A DNA stretch of 14,267 nt from Pseudomonadota bacterium (lineage in GTDB: Bacteria; Pseudomonadota; Alphaproteobacteria; Rhizobiales; Tepidamorphaceae): NCBI GenBank assembly GCA_023435545.1, contig JAEYRQ010000217.1, forward strand, positions 1 to 14,267, in the 5' to 3' direction. The stretch's first letter is position 1; every line of letters begins with the position of its first letter. Shown here piece by piece: positions 1-6,941 of this stretch. Position numbers and translations under genes: made by a program. The notes under the pieces are model-generated. The model searched no databases. It was given only the letters and a program-made list of their open reading frames with translations, and was not told where the DNA came from.

Positions 1-60
1 GTCCGGGGCCGGGTCGGAATCGGGTACCACGCCCTGCCGCCCCCGGCTATTCTGCTGGCG

Positions 61-717
61 ATGCTGCAGCCGTCACCAGCCCGCCTCGACCCCTCCGCCG
101 ATCTCGAGGCGGCGCTGGGCGCGCTCGCCGGGCGCGACGACCTCATCGCGCGTCTGCGCGGCGAGGTCGAGCCTCCTGTTCTGCGCCGGCGACCGGGTGG
201 CTTCGAGGGCCTCGCGCGAATCATCGTCGGCCAACAGGTGTCGACGGCCAGCGCCGAGGCGATCTGGGCGAGGGTTGCCGCGAGGATCTTCCCATTCGAG
301 CTGGCGGCGCTGCGGGTGGCTGGCGAGGCCGACCTGCGCGCGGTAGGCCTGTCGCGACCGAAGATCCGCGCGCTGCTATCGCTCGCCGAGGCGATCGAGG
401 ACGGAACGCTGGACTTGGAGGGGCTGGCGGCCTGTGATGCCGAGGCGGCGCATGCCTCATTGTGTCGCGTCAAGGGAATCGGCCCCTGGACCGCCGATGT
501 CTATCTGATGTTCTGCCTGGGACATCCGGACGCATGGCCGGCCGGCGACGTTGCGCTCCAGCATGCCGCAGGCGCGGCTATGGACATGCCGGTGCGGCCC
601 GATTCGGCAGCGCTCGGGCTCCTTGCAGAGCGCTGGCGGCCGTGGCGCAGCGCTGCGGCGCATCTGCTCTGGGCCTACTACCGCGTGCTGCGTGGCCGCG
701 CGGGCGTTGCGGCATGA
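61..717 (+). CDS. alkA: DNA-3-methyladenine glycosylase II family protein (AlkA-like, HhH-GPD)
   Basis: This is a base-excision repair glycosylase that removes alkylated purines such as 3-methyladenine from DNA. The 218-residue protein shows the HhH-GPD core: a helical segment with 'IIVGQQVS' at about 54-61, the helix-hairpin-helix 'RVKGIGPWTADVYLM' at about 136-150, and Asp163 in 'WPAGDVALQ', which matches the catalytic aspartate of AlkA. It is shorter than E. coli AlkA and lacks that protein's N-terminal beta domain, like many short alphaproteobacterial members. The ATG at 61 has no clear Shine-Dalgarno site. A TATTCT at 48-53 ends 7 bases before the ATG, so a leaderless message is possible but unproven. 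The HNH gene follows after about 120 bases with its own candidate promoter. The family is secure; substrate range cannot be read from sequence. Confidence 0.93.
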   Translation: MLQPSPARLDPSADLEAALGALAGRDDLIARLRGEVEPPVLRRRPGGFEGLARIIVGQQVSTASAEAIWARVAARIFPFELAALRVAGEADLRAVGLSRPKIRALLSLAEAIEDGTLDLEGLAACDAEAAHASLCRVKGIGPWTADVYLMFCLGHPDAWPAGDVALQHAAGAAMDMPVRPDSAALGLLAERWRPWRSAAAHLLWAYYRVLRGRAGVAA

Positions 718-756
718 CAATCCGCCGCAGGAAGCGCGCGACGCTGATGTCCCTGC

Positions 757-784
757 TTCACAAGACTGACACCGGGCATATACT
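757..784 (+). promoter_or_regulatory. Candidate sigma70-type promoter for the HNH gene
   Basis: TTCACA at 757-762 and TATACT at 779-784 are separated by 16 bases, a reasonable -35/-10 pair. It lies in a locally AT-richer patch in front of the HNH gene, whose TTG start is at 839. This is motif matching by eye only, so confidence is low to moderate. Confidence 0.35.
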
Positions 785-838
785 ATATGTCGTCGTGCCC
801 GCCGCAGGGCGGCGCAAGACTGCGGTGGAGTCCTGGTC

Positions 839-1393
839 TTGACGGTTGTCTCGCCCGAAGCCTGTCCCGCGCTCGTGCTCAATGCGGACTTCCGTCCGCT
901 GAGCTACTTTCCGTTGTCGCTGTGGTCCTGGCAGGACGCGGTGAAGGCGGTGTTCCTGGATCGCGTCAACATCGTCTCGGAGTACGATCGGACGGTCCGA
1001 AGTCCGAGCTTCGAGATACGCCTGCCCAGCGTCGTCTCGCTGCGCGAATATGTCCGTCCTGCGGCCTACCCAGCCTTCACCCGCTTCAACGTCTTCCTCC
1101 GCGACCGCTTCACCTGCCAGTACTGCGGGGCGCAGGACGATCTCACCTTCGATCACCTGATCCCGCGTTCGCGCGGCGGCCAGACGCTGTGGGAGAACGT
1201 CGTGGCGGCATGCTCGCCCTGCAATCTCAGGAAGGGCAGCCACCATCCGCGCGAGGTGGACATGTGGCCGGACCAGATGCCCTACCGGCCGACTGCCTTC
1301 GACCTGCAGAAGAACGGGCGGCTGTTCCCGCCCAACTATCTGCACGAGAGCTGGCTGGACTACCTCTACTGGGATACCGAACTGGAGCCGTGA
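839..1393 (+). CDS. HNH endonuclease family protein
   Basis: This 184-residue protein carries a C-terminal HNH nuclease domain. The zinc-binding pairs are C93-x2-C96 ('CQYCG') and C125-x2-C128 ('CSPCN'). The catalytic D105-H106 lies in 'TFDHLIPRSRGG', and Asn120 in 'WENVV' completes the HNH pattern. The N-terminal half ('LVLNADFRPLSYFPLS' at about 12-27) resembles the conserved leader of a widespread bacterial HNH family whose role is unknown to me. The start is a TTG at 839, chosen because GGTGGAG at 824-830 sits 8 bases upstream and the conserved N-terminus begins just after it. The stop is 6 bases from the convergent dsbB stop. It may act in DNA repair beside the glycosylase or be a solitary nuclease; no methylase partner is in the window, so a restriction system is not supported. 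Confidence 0.9.
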   Translation: MTVVSPEACPALVLNADFRPLSYFPLSLWSWQDAVKAVFLDRVNIVSEYDRTVRSPSFEIRLPSVVSLREYVRPAAYPAFTRFNVFLRDRFTCQYCGAQDDLTFDHLIPRSRGGQTLWENVVAACSPCNLRKGSHHPREVDMWPDQMPYRPTAFDLQKNGRLFPPNYLHESWLDYLYWDTELEP

Positions 1394-1399
1394 GCGATT

Positions 1400-1906
1400 C
1401 TAGCGCACGATCGCGGCCCGCAGCGATACCGCGGCGAGCGCCAGCGAGATCGCAACGTTCCAGACCGCAAGCGACAGCCCGAAGACGAGCAGCGCCGGCT
1501 CGTCGCAGCGGACCAGCACCGTTTCGTTGAGGCTGCCGAGCAGGCCGCCCGCCGCCGTCGAGCCGCCGGCGCCGACCGCGCAGTCGCTGGGGCCGGCCCA
1601 GAACTTCCACTCGACGCCGGCATGATAGGCGGCGAGCCCCGCGCCGCCGAGGAACAGAAGCCCGACCAGACCGATCAGTGCGCGCGAGGCGATCGCGTCC
1701 CGGCCGAGTCGCGTCGCCAGCAGCGCCACGAGTGCCAGTGGGATGCCGACATAGTAGGGGATGCGCTGCTGCAGGCAGAGCGGGCAGGGCGCATAGCCCA
1801 TATGCTCGAAGATCCAGGCGCCGACGATCGTTGCGGTGCCCACGAGGATGACCGCGATGGCCGCGAAGCGGACAGGATCGGACTGCGGCGCTGTGGGGGG
1901 GGTCAT
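1400..1906 (-). CDS. dsbB: Disulfide bond formation protein B (DsbB family)
   Basis: This inner-membrane quinone reductase reoxidises DsbA and so drives disulfide formation in the periplasm. The 168-residue protein has four hydrophobic segments (about 13-33, 52-68, 73-95 and 138-160). The first redox pair is C41-P-L-C44 directly after the first membrane helix, and C109 and C134 in the second periplasmic loop form the other pair. Length and cysteine placement match E. coli DsbB closely. The ATG at 1906 gives the expected short N-terminal tail; the frame stays open further upstream, but that stretch is antisense to nothing conserved and runs into the preceding gene. The Shine-Dalgarno site is weak. 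It follows the DedA-family gene by 31 bases on the same strand and is probably cotranscribed. No dsbA is in the window. Confidence 0.93.
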   Translation of the reverse strand: MTPPTAPQSDPVRFAAIAVILVGTATIVGAWIFEHMGYAPCPLCLQQRIPYYVGIPLALVALLATRLGRDAIASRALIGLVGLLFLGGAGLAAYHAGVEWKFWAGPSDCAVGAGGSTAAGGLLGSLNETVLVRCDEPALLVFGLSLAVWNVAISLALAAVSLRAAIVR

Positions 1907-1937
1907 GGTGGCGCTGCCTGCAGCGGGGACGGGATTG

Positions 1938-2519
1938 CTAAAGCAAATATCGGGCGACGACGAAACCGCCCAGCAGAAGTACCACGAATACGGTGAACAC
2001 AAGGCCGAGCCGACGCTCGATGAAGTTGCGGATCGGCGGCCCGGCCCAGTAGAGCAGGCCCGCGACCACGAAGAACCGCAAGCCGCGCGACAGGATCGAT
2101 GCGACGATGAAGATCGGCAGCGACAGGCCGGTCGCGCCGCTGGCGATGGTGATCACCTTGTAGGGAAACGGTGTCAGGCCGGCGAAGAAGACAATCCAGG
2201 CGCCCCACTCGTTGTAGCGGGCGGCGAACTCGGAGAACTTGTCGGCATAGCCGTAGACCTGGAGGATCGGCTGGGCCACGGTCTCGAACAGGAAGGCGCC
2301 GATCACCCAGCCGAGCAGGCCGCCGAGCACGGAGGCGACCGTGCAGATGGTCGCGAAGAACCATGCCCGGTGCCGCTCGGCAATCACCATCGGGATCAGC
2401 AGGATGTCCGGCGGGATCGGGAAGAATGAACTCTCGGCGAAGGAGACGCCGGCCAGCGCGCGCGGCGCCTGCCGGTGTGTGGCAAGGCTCATCGTCCAGT
2501 CGTAGAGGCGGCGCAGCAT
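1938..2519 (-). CDS. DedA/VTT-family membrane protein (YqaA type)
   Basis: This 193-residue inner-membrane protein belongs to the VTT (SNARE-associated/DedA) superfamily, some members of which act in lipid carrier or lipid transport across the membrane. Visible landmarks are 'FAESSFFPIPPDILLIPM' at about 27-44, a re-entrant-type loop with acidic and proline residues, and 'FFAGLTPFPYKVITIASG' at about 111-128, with the conserved Gly, Pro and Lys of the family. Hydrophobic segments lie at about 53-78, 107-150 and 171-192. The start at 2519 fits the conserved 'MLRRLYDWTM' N-terminus, although the Shine-Dalgarno site is poor. The same frame stays open upstream to 3062 across the tRNA, but that extension cannot be coding. 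dsbB follows 31 bases downstream. The exact substrate is unknown. Confidence 0.9.
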   Translation of the reverse strand: MLRRLYDWTMSLATHRQAPRALAGVSFAESSFFPIPPDILLIPMVIAERHRAWFFATICTVASVLGGLLGWVIGAFLFETVAQPILQVYGYADKFSEFAARYNEWGAWIVFFAGLTPFPYKVITIASGATGLSLPIFIVASILSRGLRFFVVAGLLYWAGPPIRNFIERRLGLVFTVFVVLLLGGFVVARYLL

Positions 2520-2671
2520 GGCGGCGGATGTACGCGGTTCGCGAGGTGCTGTCCATTGCCTGCGGTAGTGGCATTGATCGAGGGCTACCCTCGCATGGTG
2601 TCGGGCGGCTGGACTTGCCTGCCGGCCTCGTGGCAGATAGCCCTTGCGTGCCGATGCAGGCGCGACTGTAA

Positions 2672-2758
2672 GCGGGTGTGGCGGAACTGGTAGACGCGAC
2701 GGACTCAAAATCCGTTTCTGGTGACAGAGTGTCGGTTCGAGTCCGACCACCCGCACCA
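2672..2758 (+). tRNA. tRNA-Leu (anticodon CAA)
   Basis: All arms can be folded by eye. The acceptor stem is GCGGGTG (2672-2678) with CACCCGC (2748-2754), followed by discriminator A and an encoded CCA (2756-2758). The anticodon stem ACGGA/TCCGT encloses the loop CTCAAAA, giving anticodon CAA for UUG leucine codons. The class II long variable arm has TCTG (2717-2720) paired with CAGA (2725-2728). The T arm is GTCGG-TTCGAGT-CCGAC (2731-2747). It stands alone between two minus-strand operons. No integrase or repeated 3' end marks it as an attachment site here. A weak hairpin GCCCG/CGGGC at 2764-2779 follows without a T tract. Confidence 0.96.
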
Positions 2759-2875
2759 AGCGCGCCCGAGGCAGCGGGCCTGTATCATTGTCGGCGAACT
2801 CGGCAAAGAAGCGGATCTGCGCAGCAGTGAGCCCGCCTATGCGGTTTGCCGCCGCGCTTTCCGCAGGTGTCGGAG

Positions 2876-3991
2876 CTACGTGTCCGCCGGCCCCTTCAGA
2901 AGGTCCGTCGCGTCCCGCGCCGCTGCGTCGAGACGGGTCAGTGGCAGTGCCCTCGGCTCCTGCAGGGCGCCGAGAGCGGCCAGGTCGAAGCGAACGTAGT
3001 TGAGACCGGCATAGCTTCTGATGAAGAACAGCCTGCGGGTGAGGTCCGACAGCGAGGTCCAACAGGTGTACTCGGTCGCATATGCCGCGCCTGCGTCCTG
3101 CCCGAGGCCGGCGACCTCCAGATGTCCCGCGTCCTTGTCGGGATAGTCGATGGTGACGCCGCGGGTGCGGTCGAAGTTGTTCATCACGTGCGCGAGCGCG
3201 TTGACGGCGAGGTCCGGTGTCTGCGCCTTCTCGGTGAACTGGGCGTAGAAGGCCGCCCGCACGAAGCGCCCGACCGATGTGTTGGAGGCGGGAAGGCCAT
3301 TGGTGGCGATGCCGGAATCCGGCTGGACGGCCTTGTATACGCCGAAGCTGGCGACCGGCCGATCGACATTGCTGAGGAAAGTGTAGTTGTCGAGATTGGT
3401 GAGATGCCAGGGGAAGGCCGGGCCGTTTGTCATGACCCCGACTGGGTTGTCGTATACCGACATCTCGCCGCGGTCGAACTCGATGACGAGGCAGTCGCCG
3501 GCTGCATCGTGCACGACATAGTGAAACGGCGATTCGACGCCGCCGAGGATGGCCAGCGGCTGCAGCAGCACCGGCTGCGCGGCGAGCGCCGCCTTCACCT
3601 CGGCCACTGTGGCGAACTGCCCCAGCGCCCAGGTGCCGAGATCCGACGCCGAGAGAACGGCGCGGGTCACGTCCACCGATTGCTGCTTGCCGCCGGCGGT
3701 GGGATAGGACAGCAGGCTGAAGGTGAGACCCTTGTCGTTCAGCCCTTCCAGGACCTTCAGATCACCGATCCCGATCGGGGCGTCCTTCGTCGGCACCCGC
3801 TCAGGCATGGTCACTGCCAGCACTGCGTATTTCGCCGCATACTCGACCGGCGGATGCCCCTCCACCCGCGAGGTCACGGCTGTCCCGGGCGGCAAACAGG
3901 CGATCTGGTAGGGAAGATCGACGGTGAGTTCGAGGGTTCTCCCGACATAGGGCCGCCCGGCAACGTCGCAGTACCTCAGGGATGTGCACAT
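2876..3991 (-). CDS. Linear amide C-N hydrolase, choloylglycine hydrolase / penicillin V acylase family
   Basis: This N-terminal-nucleophile amidase is expected to cleave linear amide bonds, as bile salt hydrolases, penicillin V acylases and acyl-homoserine-lactone acylases of this family do. The 371-residue protein starts 'MCTS', so Met removal exposes the catalytic Cys2. Family positions are visible: Arg18 in 'YVGRTLEL', Asn85 in 'GLNDKGL', Asn189 in 'VMTNGPAFPWHLTNL', and Arg242 in 'SVGRFVRA'. The residue three after Arg18 is Glu21, where bile salt hydrolases usually have Asp. There is no signal peptide, so it is probably cytoplasmic. AGGA lies 8 bases before the ATG at 3991, supporting the start, and the nucleophile position makes it near certain. 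It follows the DUF72 gene by 25 bases and is likely in one operon with it. The natural substrate is unknown; a host or quorum-signal role would be speculation. Confidence 0.88.
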   Translation of the reverse strand: MCTSLRYCDVAGRPYVGRTLELTVDLPYQIACLPPGTAVTSRVEGHPPVEYAAKYAVLAVTMPERVPTKDAPIGIGDLKVLEGLNDKGLTFSLLSYPTAGGKQQSVDVTRAVLSASDLGTWALGQFATVAEVKAALAAQPVLLQPLAILGGVESPFHYVVHDAAGDCLVIEFDRGEMSVYDNPVGVMTNGPAFPWHLTNLDNYTFLSNVDRPVASFGVYKAVQPDSGIATNGLPASNTSVGRFVRAAFYAQFTEKAQTPDLAVNALAHVMNNFDRTRGVTIDYPDKDAGHLEVAGLGQDAGAAYATEYTCWTSLSDLTRRLFFIRSYAGLNYVRFDLAALGALQEPRALPLTRLDAAARDATDLLKGPADT

Positions 3992-4016
3992 AGGGCTGGT
4001 CCTGTATCCGCGCGCA

Positions 4017-4832
4017 CTATCGCCCGAGCCGCTCGATGAGTCCCATCGCGGCGGCGGGATTGTGCGGCTTGTGACCGCTGATCACGTAGAGATAGACGTC
4101 GCGCGCGCCGTCGGCGGCGTGCGGCAGGACTGGGTCCAGGCCGCTCGCCGCGCCGCCTGCCGCCCAGTCGCGCGCTCGATCCGCCCAGAGGCGCAGTCCG
4201 CCCTCGTCGTATCCGGCAGGTTCCTCCTCGCGCGTTCCCATGATCCGGGCGTAGACGAAGGGGGCTGTCACATCGGCGATCACCGGATACTGCGAGTCCC
4301 CCGCGACCACGACCGCCACGCCGTGCTCGCGCGCCAGCGCCACAAACGCCTCGCATCGGAAGCTGTCGTGGCGCACCTCGACGGCATGGCGGAGCGGGAT
4401 CCCGTCGGCGTTGTCCGGCAACAGGTCGAGAAACCCGGAGAAATCCTCCGGGTCGAAGGCCTTGGTCGTCGCGAACTGCCAGTTCACCGGGCCGAGCTTG
4501 CGGCCGAGCCGCGTCACGCCGCTCGTGAAGAACCGCCCGATCGACTCGCCTGCCTCCGAGAGCCTGCGCCGGTTGGTCGCAAACCGCGGCGCCTTGAGCG
4601 CGAACACGAAATCGTCTGGCGTCTCGTCGTGCCAGCGCTGGAAGCTCTCGGGCTTTTGCGAGCCGTAATAGGTGCCGTTGATCTCGATGGAGGTCAGCCG
4701 GGAGGCGGCGTACTCGAGTTCGCGCCTGTGCGGCAGGCGGTCGGGATAGAAGTGGCCGCGCCACGGCTCGTAGGTCCAGCCGCCTATGCCAACGCGAATT
4801 TCGCCCGTGGATTGCTTCCTCGTGGATTTCAT
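4017..4832 (-). CDS. DUF72 domain-containing protein (YecE family)
   Basis: This 271-residue protein matches the DUF72/YecE family, TIM-barrel-like proteins of unknown biochemical role. Recognisable pieces are 'VGIGGWTYEPWRGHFYP' at about 14-30, 'EINGTYYGSQKPESFQRW' at about 49-66, 'FVFALKAPRFATN' at about 74-86, 'GPVNWQF' at about 114-120, 'AVEVRHDSF' near the middle, and a C-terminal 'YLYVISGHKPHNPAAA', which fits the family's conserved closing strand. The ATG at 4832 has GGGAG 7 bases upstream. It is the first gene of a probable two-gene unit with the amidase at 3991. Family membership is clear; no function can be assigned from sequence. Confidence 0.92.
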   Translation of the reverse strand: MKSTRKQSTGEIRVGIGGWTYEPWRGHFYPDRLPHRRELEYAASRLTSIEINGTYYGSQKPESFQRWHDETPDDFVFALKAPRFATNRRRLSEAGESIGRFFTSGVTRLGRKLGPVNWQFATTKAFDPEDFSGFLDLLPDNADGIPLRHAVEVRHDSFRCEAFVALAREHGVAVVVAGDSQYPVIADVTAPFVYARIMGTREEEPAGYDEGGLRLWADRARDWAAGGAASGLDPVLPHAADGARDVYLYVISGHKPHNPAAAMGLIERLGR

Positions 4833-4988
4833 TCTGCCGCTCCCGACCAGCCTCGCACGCCACCATAGGTGGACCGGCAGGACAATCCAGCCCGATTGCG
4901 GGCTTGTTCGGACGAAGGGGGGGCCAATAGGGGCGGATGGTAAAGAAAGGCGCGGCCCGACGGGGGCGAAGCGGCGGACCGCGCAACC

Positions 4989-5018
4989 TTCCCCCGCCTG
5001 TCTGCGGGAGCGGGGGAA
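4989..5018. repeat. Perfect inverted repeat (REP-like hairpin) between the DUF72 and EF-hand genes
   Basis: The 9-base arms TTCCCCCGC (4989-4997) and GCGGGGGAA (5010-5018) are perfectly complementary, with a 12-base loop containing a further GCGGG able to pair with the 5' arm. The hairpin lies in a 224-base spacer, downstream of the EF-hand stop on the minus strand. There is no T tract after the hairpin in either direction, so a classical intrinsic terminator is not well supported. A dispersed REP-like palindrome or an mRNA 3'-end stabiliser are the alternatives. Confidence 0.6.
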
Positions 5019-5056
5019 AACCGAGTGGAGGTCAGTCCAAACTCGACATTCTGACG

Positions 5057-5656
5057 TCAGTTCTCCGGAGCGTCCTGTGCCGGACCGGGCTCGCGGGCCG
5101 GACCATAGCCGCTGCGCCAGGGACCGCGGGACGGGTGCCCGTGCCAGGACCGGTCGTCGGAGCCGCTCTCGAACATGCGCACGAGCCGGTCGGTCGGTCG
5201 GAGGAACTCTTCCTCCGTGATCTGGCCATTTCCGTCCGGGTCCAGGAACTGGAATGAGCGCACCATGATCGGCCGGGTGATCTCGCGGAACAGCGCGTCG
5301 TACTCCTCCAGCGCCAACCGTCCGTCGGCGTTGGCGTCGTGTCTGGCGAAAATCTCCGTCCGGAAGGCTTCGACCTCCTCCGCGGACAGTCGGCCGTCGC
5401 CATCCTTGTCGGCCAGCTCGATGACGCGCTGCATCACCATGAAACGCATCATGCCGCCCATCGGTCCACCCATCTCATGGGAGGGCATGCCACGCGAAGA
5501 ATGGCGGTAGCCCGCCATCTGGATGTGGCCCGGGCCCATCATGGCGTGGCCCTGCGGCCGGCTGCTCCAGTGCCCGCCGGCCACCGCCACCGAGGCGAGT
5601 CCGACCGTGGCTGCGACAGCCGCCGCAGCGATAACCAGGGACGTAGAGGTCTTCAT
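5057..5656 (-). CDS. Secreted EF-hand calcium-binding protein with Met/His-rich segment
   Basis: This is a predicted exported calcium-binding protein of 199 residues. Residues 1-26 form a signal peptide (Lys2, a long Ala/Val-rich core, 'VAVAGG'). Residues about 37-76 are rich in Met, His and Gly. Three EF-hand loops follow at 83-94 (DKDGDGRLSAEE), 107-118 (DANADGRLALEE) and 139-150 (DPDGNGQITEEE), all with acidic or amide ligands at positions 1, 3, 5 and 12. The tail is Gly/Pro/Arg-rich. The ATG at 5656 is chosen because AGGAG lies 7 bases upstream and the signal peptide begins there; the frame is open to 5698. The start overlaps the sulfotransferase stop as ATGA, suggesting translational coupling. 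Whether it is periplasmic or outer-membrane associated is unknown. Confidence 0.9.
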   Translation of the reverse strand: MKTSTSLVIAAAAVAATVGLASVAVAGGHWSSRPQGHAMMGPGHIQMAGYRHSSRGMPSHEMGGPMGGMMRFMVMQRVIELADKDGDGRLSAEEVEAFRTEIFARHDANADGRLALEEYDALFREITRPIMVRSFQFLDPDGNGQITEEEFLRPTDRLVRMFESGSDDRSWHGHPSRGPWRSGYGPAREPGPAQDAPEN

Positions 5657-6633
5657 CCAGGAACTCCTGATGTCTCGTTCGTCCGACTTGGGCGCCATTT
5701 GAGGCCCGACCAGTCGCAGGAGTTTGTCGGCGGAAGGTCAATGTGTATCGGATTGTAACGGAGCGTGCGCCGATCCGGTCCGCCCCTGAGGCTGACGCCC
5801 CCGAGGCCGATCGCTGAGAAGTCGACCGTCGGGTAATAGGACGCCTGGCGCAGGACGCGGGCGCGCTGCGCTGGCGTGAGGGTGGCGCCGCGGCCGACAA
5901 TGCCGCGGTTGAACAATACCGGCTTGTCCTGGGCTTCAGCCAAGGCGCGATCGATGTGGGTGCCGGAGGCAGGGATGCAGAGCCGTGTGACGAGGCCGGC
6001 GACGGTGCCGCGCGGATCGTGGAGCAGATGCTCGTAGCGGATCACGGGAACGCCGGGGCAGGACATCCACGAAACGTAGAAGTCGATGTACCAGGGCGCC
6101 GCCATGTCGACGATGAAGTCGAGCAGCCGGTCATCGGGCAGGTCCAGAACTTCGGGCGTAACCAGTGCCTGGGGCAGTTCCGACCAGTTTGTCCGTACGT
6201 GATCGGCGAGACTGACAAGGCAATCGAAGATGTCGCGCACCAGCACCACCGGCTCCAGCCGGAAGCGGGCGATCTGCCTGCGCGTGCCATCGTGGAGGCG
6301 CACGTGATGCTGGGCGACAAAGCTGTGGAAGCCGGCGCTAGCCAGCCGGTGGGGCGAAAGCTCCTGCTCCGCGCGCCCGGTTCCGTCGCTCACCCAGGCC
6401 GTCCGCATGCCGGGCAGACCGGCAAGGATCGTCCTGAGCCAGGTCGAGCCGGACTTCGGAAAGCAGGCGAGCAACACCCGGTGCCGTCGGCCGCCAAGAC
6501 GCTGCAGGCGTGGAGCGGCGCGGAGGATGTGGCGCTGCGCGGCCCGGACGGCGGCGGCCGTGCAGATCGCAATGGGGCCGGACCCGGGGCAGGGTGGCAT
6601 GCAGCGGGCCGGAAGGGTGGATCGCCGGGTCAT
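5653..6633 (-). CDS. Sulfotransferase domain protein (PAPS-dependent type)
   Basis: This is a predicted sulfotransferase moving sulfate from PAPS to an unknown acceptor. The 326-residue protein has the 5'-phosphosulfate loop 'FPKSGSTWLR' at 58-67 and the 3'-phosphate-binding strand/helix 'VLVRDIFDCLVS' at 130-141, with Arg133 and Ser141 in the expected places. A C-terminal 'NRGIVGRG' at about 242-249 resembles the RKGxxG motif. No signal peptide or membrane helix is evident. The ATG at 6633 overlaps the stop of the upstream small gene as ATGA, and the stop at 5653 overlaps the EF-hand start the same way, so the three genes look translationally coupled. The last 25 or so residues look unlike the family core and contain the ribosome-binding site of the next gene. 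The acceptor could be a carbohydrate, lipid or peptide. Confidence 0.87.
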   Translation of the reverse strand: MTRRSTLPARCMPPCPGSGPIAICTAAAVRAAQRHILRAAPRLQRLGGRRHRVLLACFPKSGSTWLRTILAGLPGMRTAWVSDGTGRAEQELSPHRLASAGFHSFVAQHHVRLHDGTRRQIARFRLEPVVLVRDIFDCLVSLADHVRTNWSELPQALVTPEVLDLPDDRLLDFIVDMAAPWYIDFYVSWMSCPGVPVIRYEHLLHDPRGTVAGLVTRLCIPASGTHIDRALAEAQDKPVLFNRGIVGRGATLTPAQRARVLRQASYYPTVDFSAIGLGGVSLRGGPDRRTLRYNPIHIDLPPTNSCDWSGLKWRPSRTNETSGVPG

Positions 6634-6770
6634 CCCGCGTGCTCTGCCGCGAGCAGCCGCGCGGCTGGGCCAGAGGCATCGGATTGCGGAAGCCGGCCAA
6701 CTCCGGCGATCACCAGTGCGGCGATGGTGCCCGCGAGGATCGCGGCACAGGCAAATGGACGGGATATCAT
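6630..6770 (-). CDS. Small single-pass membrane peptide, hypothetical (46 aa)
   Basis: I do not recognise this short reading frame. It would encode 46 residues starting MISRPFACAA, with one hydrophobic segment at about 6-24 and a short polar, Ala-rich tail, fitting a small membrane-anchored or secreted peptide. The support is positional: its TGA stop overlaps the sulfotransferase ATG as ATGA (6630-6633), the same arrangement seen at the next gene boundary. Against it, no convincing Shine-Dalgarno site precedes the ATG at 6770. The frame also stays open upstream to 6992, which includes sequence antisense to the response regulator, so an open frame alone is weak evidence in such GC-rich DNA. 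Confidence 0.45.
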   Translation of the reverse strand: MISRPFACAAILAGTIAALVIAGVGRLPQSDASGPAARLLAAEHAG

Positions 6771-6865
6771 TGGATTGAACCGTTGAGCGTCGGGAACCCC
6801 CTGCCCGATGGAGCGGAGCTTGTCTCCGGATTGTCGCTGGGGTTTGTTTGCAACGGGTCCTTTGG

Positions 6866-6917
6866 TCACGTCCTGTGTCGTCCGGCCCAGACAGTCACGT
6901 TGTGATACAAATTCACG
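6866..6917. promoter_or_regulatory. Candidate operator region between divergent transcription units
   Basis: The 171-base spacer between the small-peptide start (6770, minus) and the response regulator start (6942, plus) contains TCACG three times, at 6866, 6895 and 6913. Two inverted pairs are embedded: TCAC-GTT-GTGA at 6895-6905 and GTGA-TACAAAT-TCAC at 6902-6916, sharing the central GTGA. This is a plausible binding site for the adjacent OmpR-type regulator or another dimeric factor. No clear -35/-10 pair could be assigned in either direction. Confidence 0.3.
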
Positions 6918-6941
6918 GCGGCGCGGGACGACCGCAACTGT

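Noticed and set aside
839..1393. HNH gene as part of a restriction-modification or homing system
   Set aside because: No methyltransferase, specificity subunit or intron features are adjacent; the neighbours are housekeeping genes.
2672..2758. tRNA-Leu as an integration site for a mobile element
   Set aside because: No integrase, no repeated tRNA 3' end and no change in base composition are seen on either side within the window.
2764..2779. Hairpin GCCCG/CGGGC just after the tRNA, considered as its terminator
   Set aside because: The stem is only 5 bases and no T tract follows.
2520..3062. In-frame open extension upstream of the DedA-family gene on the minus strand
   Set aside because: It runs antisense through the complete tRNA-Leu and overlaps the 3' end of the amidase gene. 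The family N-terminus is found at 2519.
2846..4039. 397-codon open frame on the plus strand
   Set aside because: It is antisense to the amidase gene, whose catalytic residues are intact. Its translation has no recognisable domain and is explained by GC-rich codon bias.
4890..4905. Hairpin AGCCCG-ATTG-CGGGCT followed by TTGTT on the plus strand, considered as an intrinsic terminator
   Set aside because: No plus-strand gene ends nearby, the stem is only 6 bases and the T tract is broken. On the minus strand it lies upstream of the DUF72 start and has no T tract.
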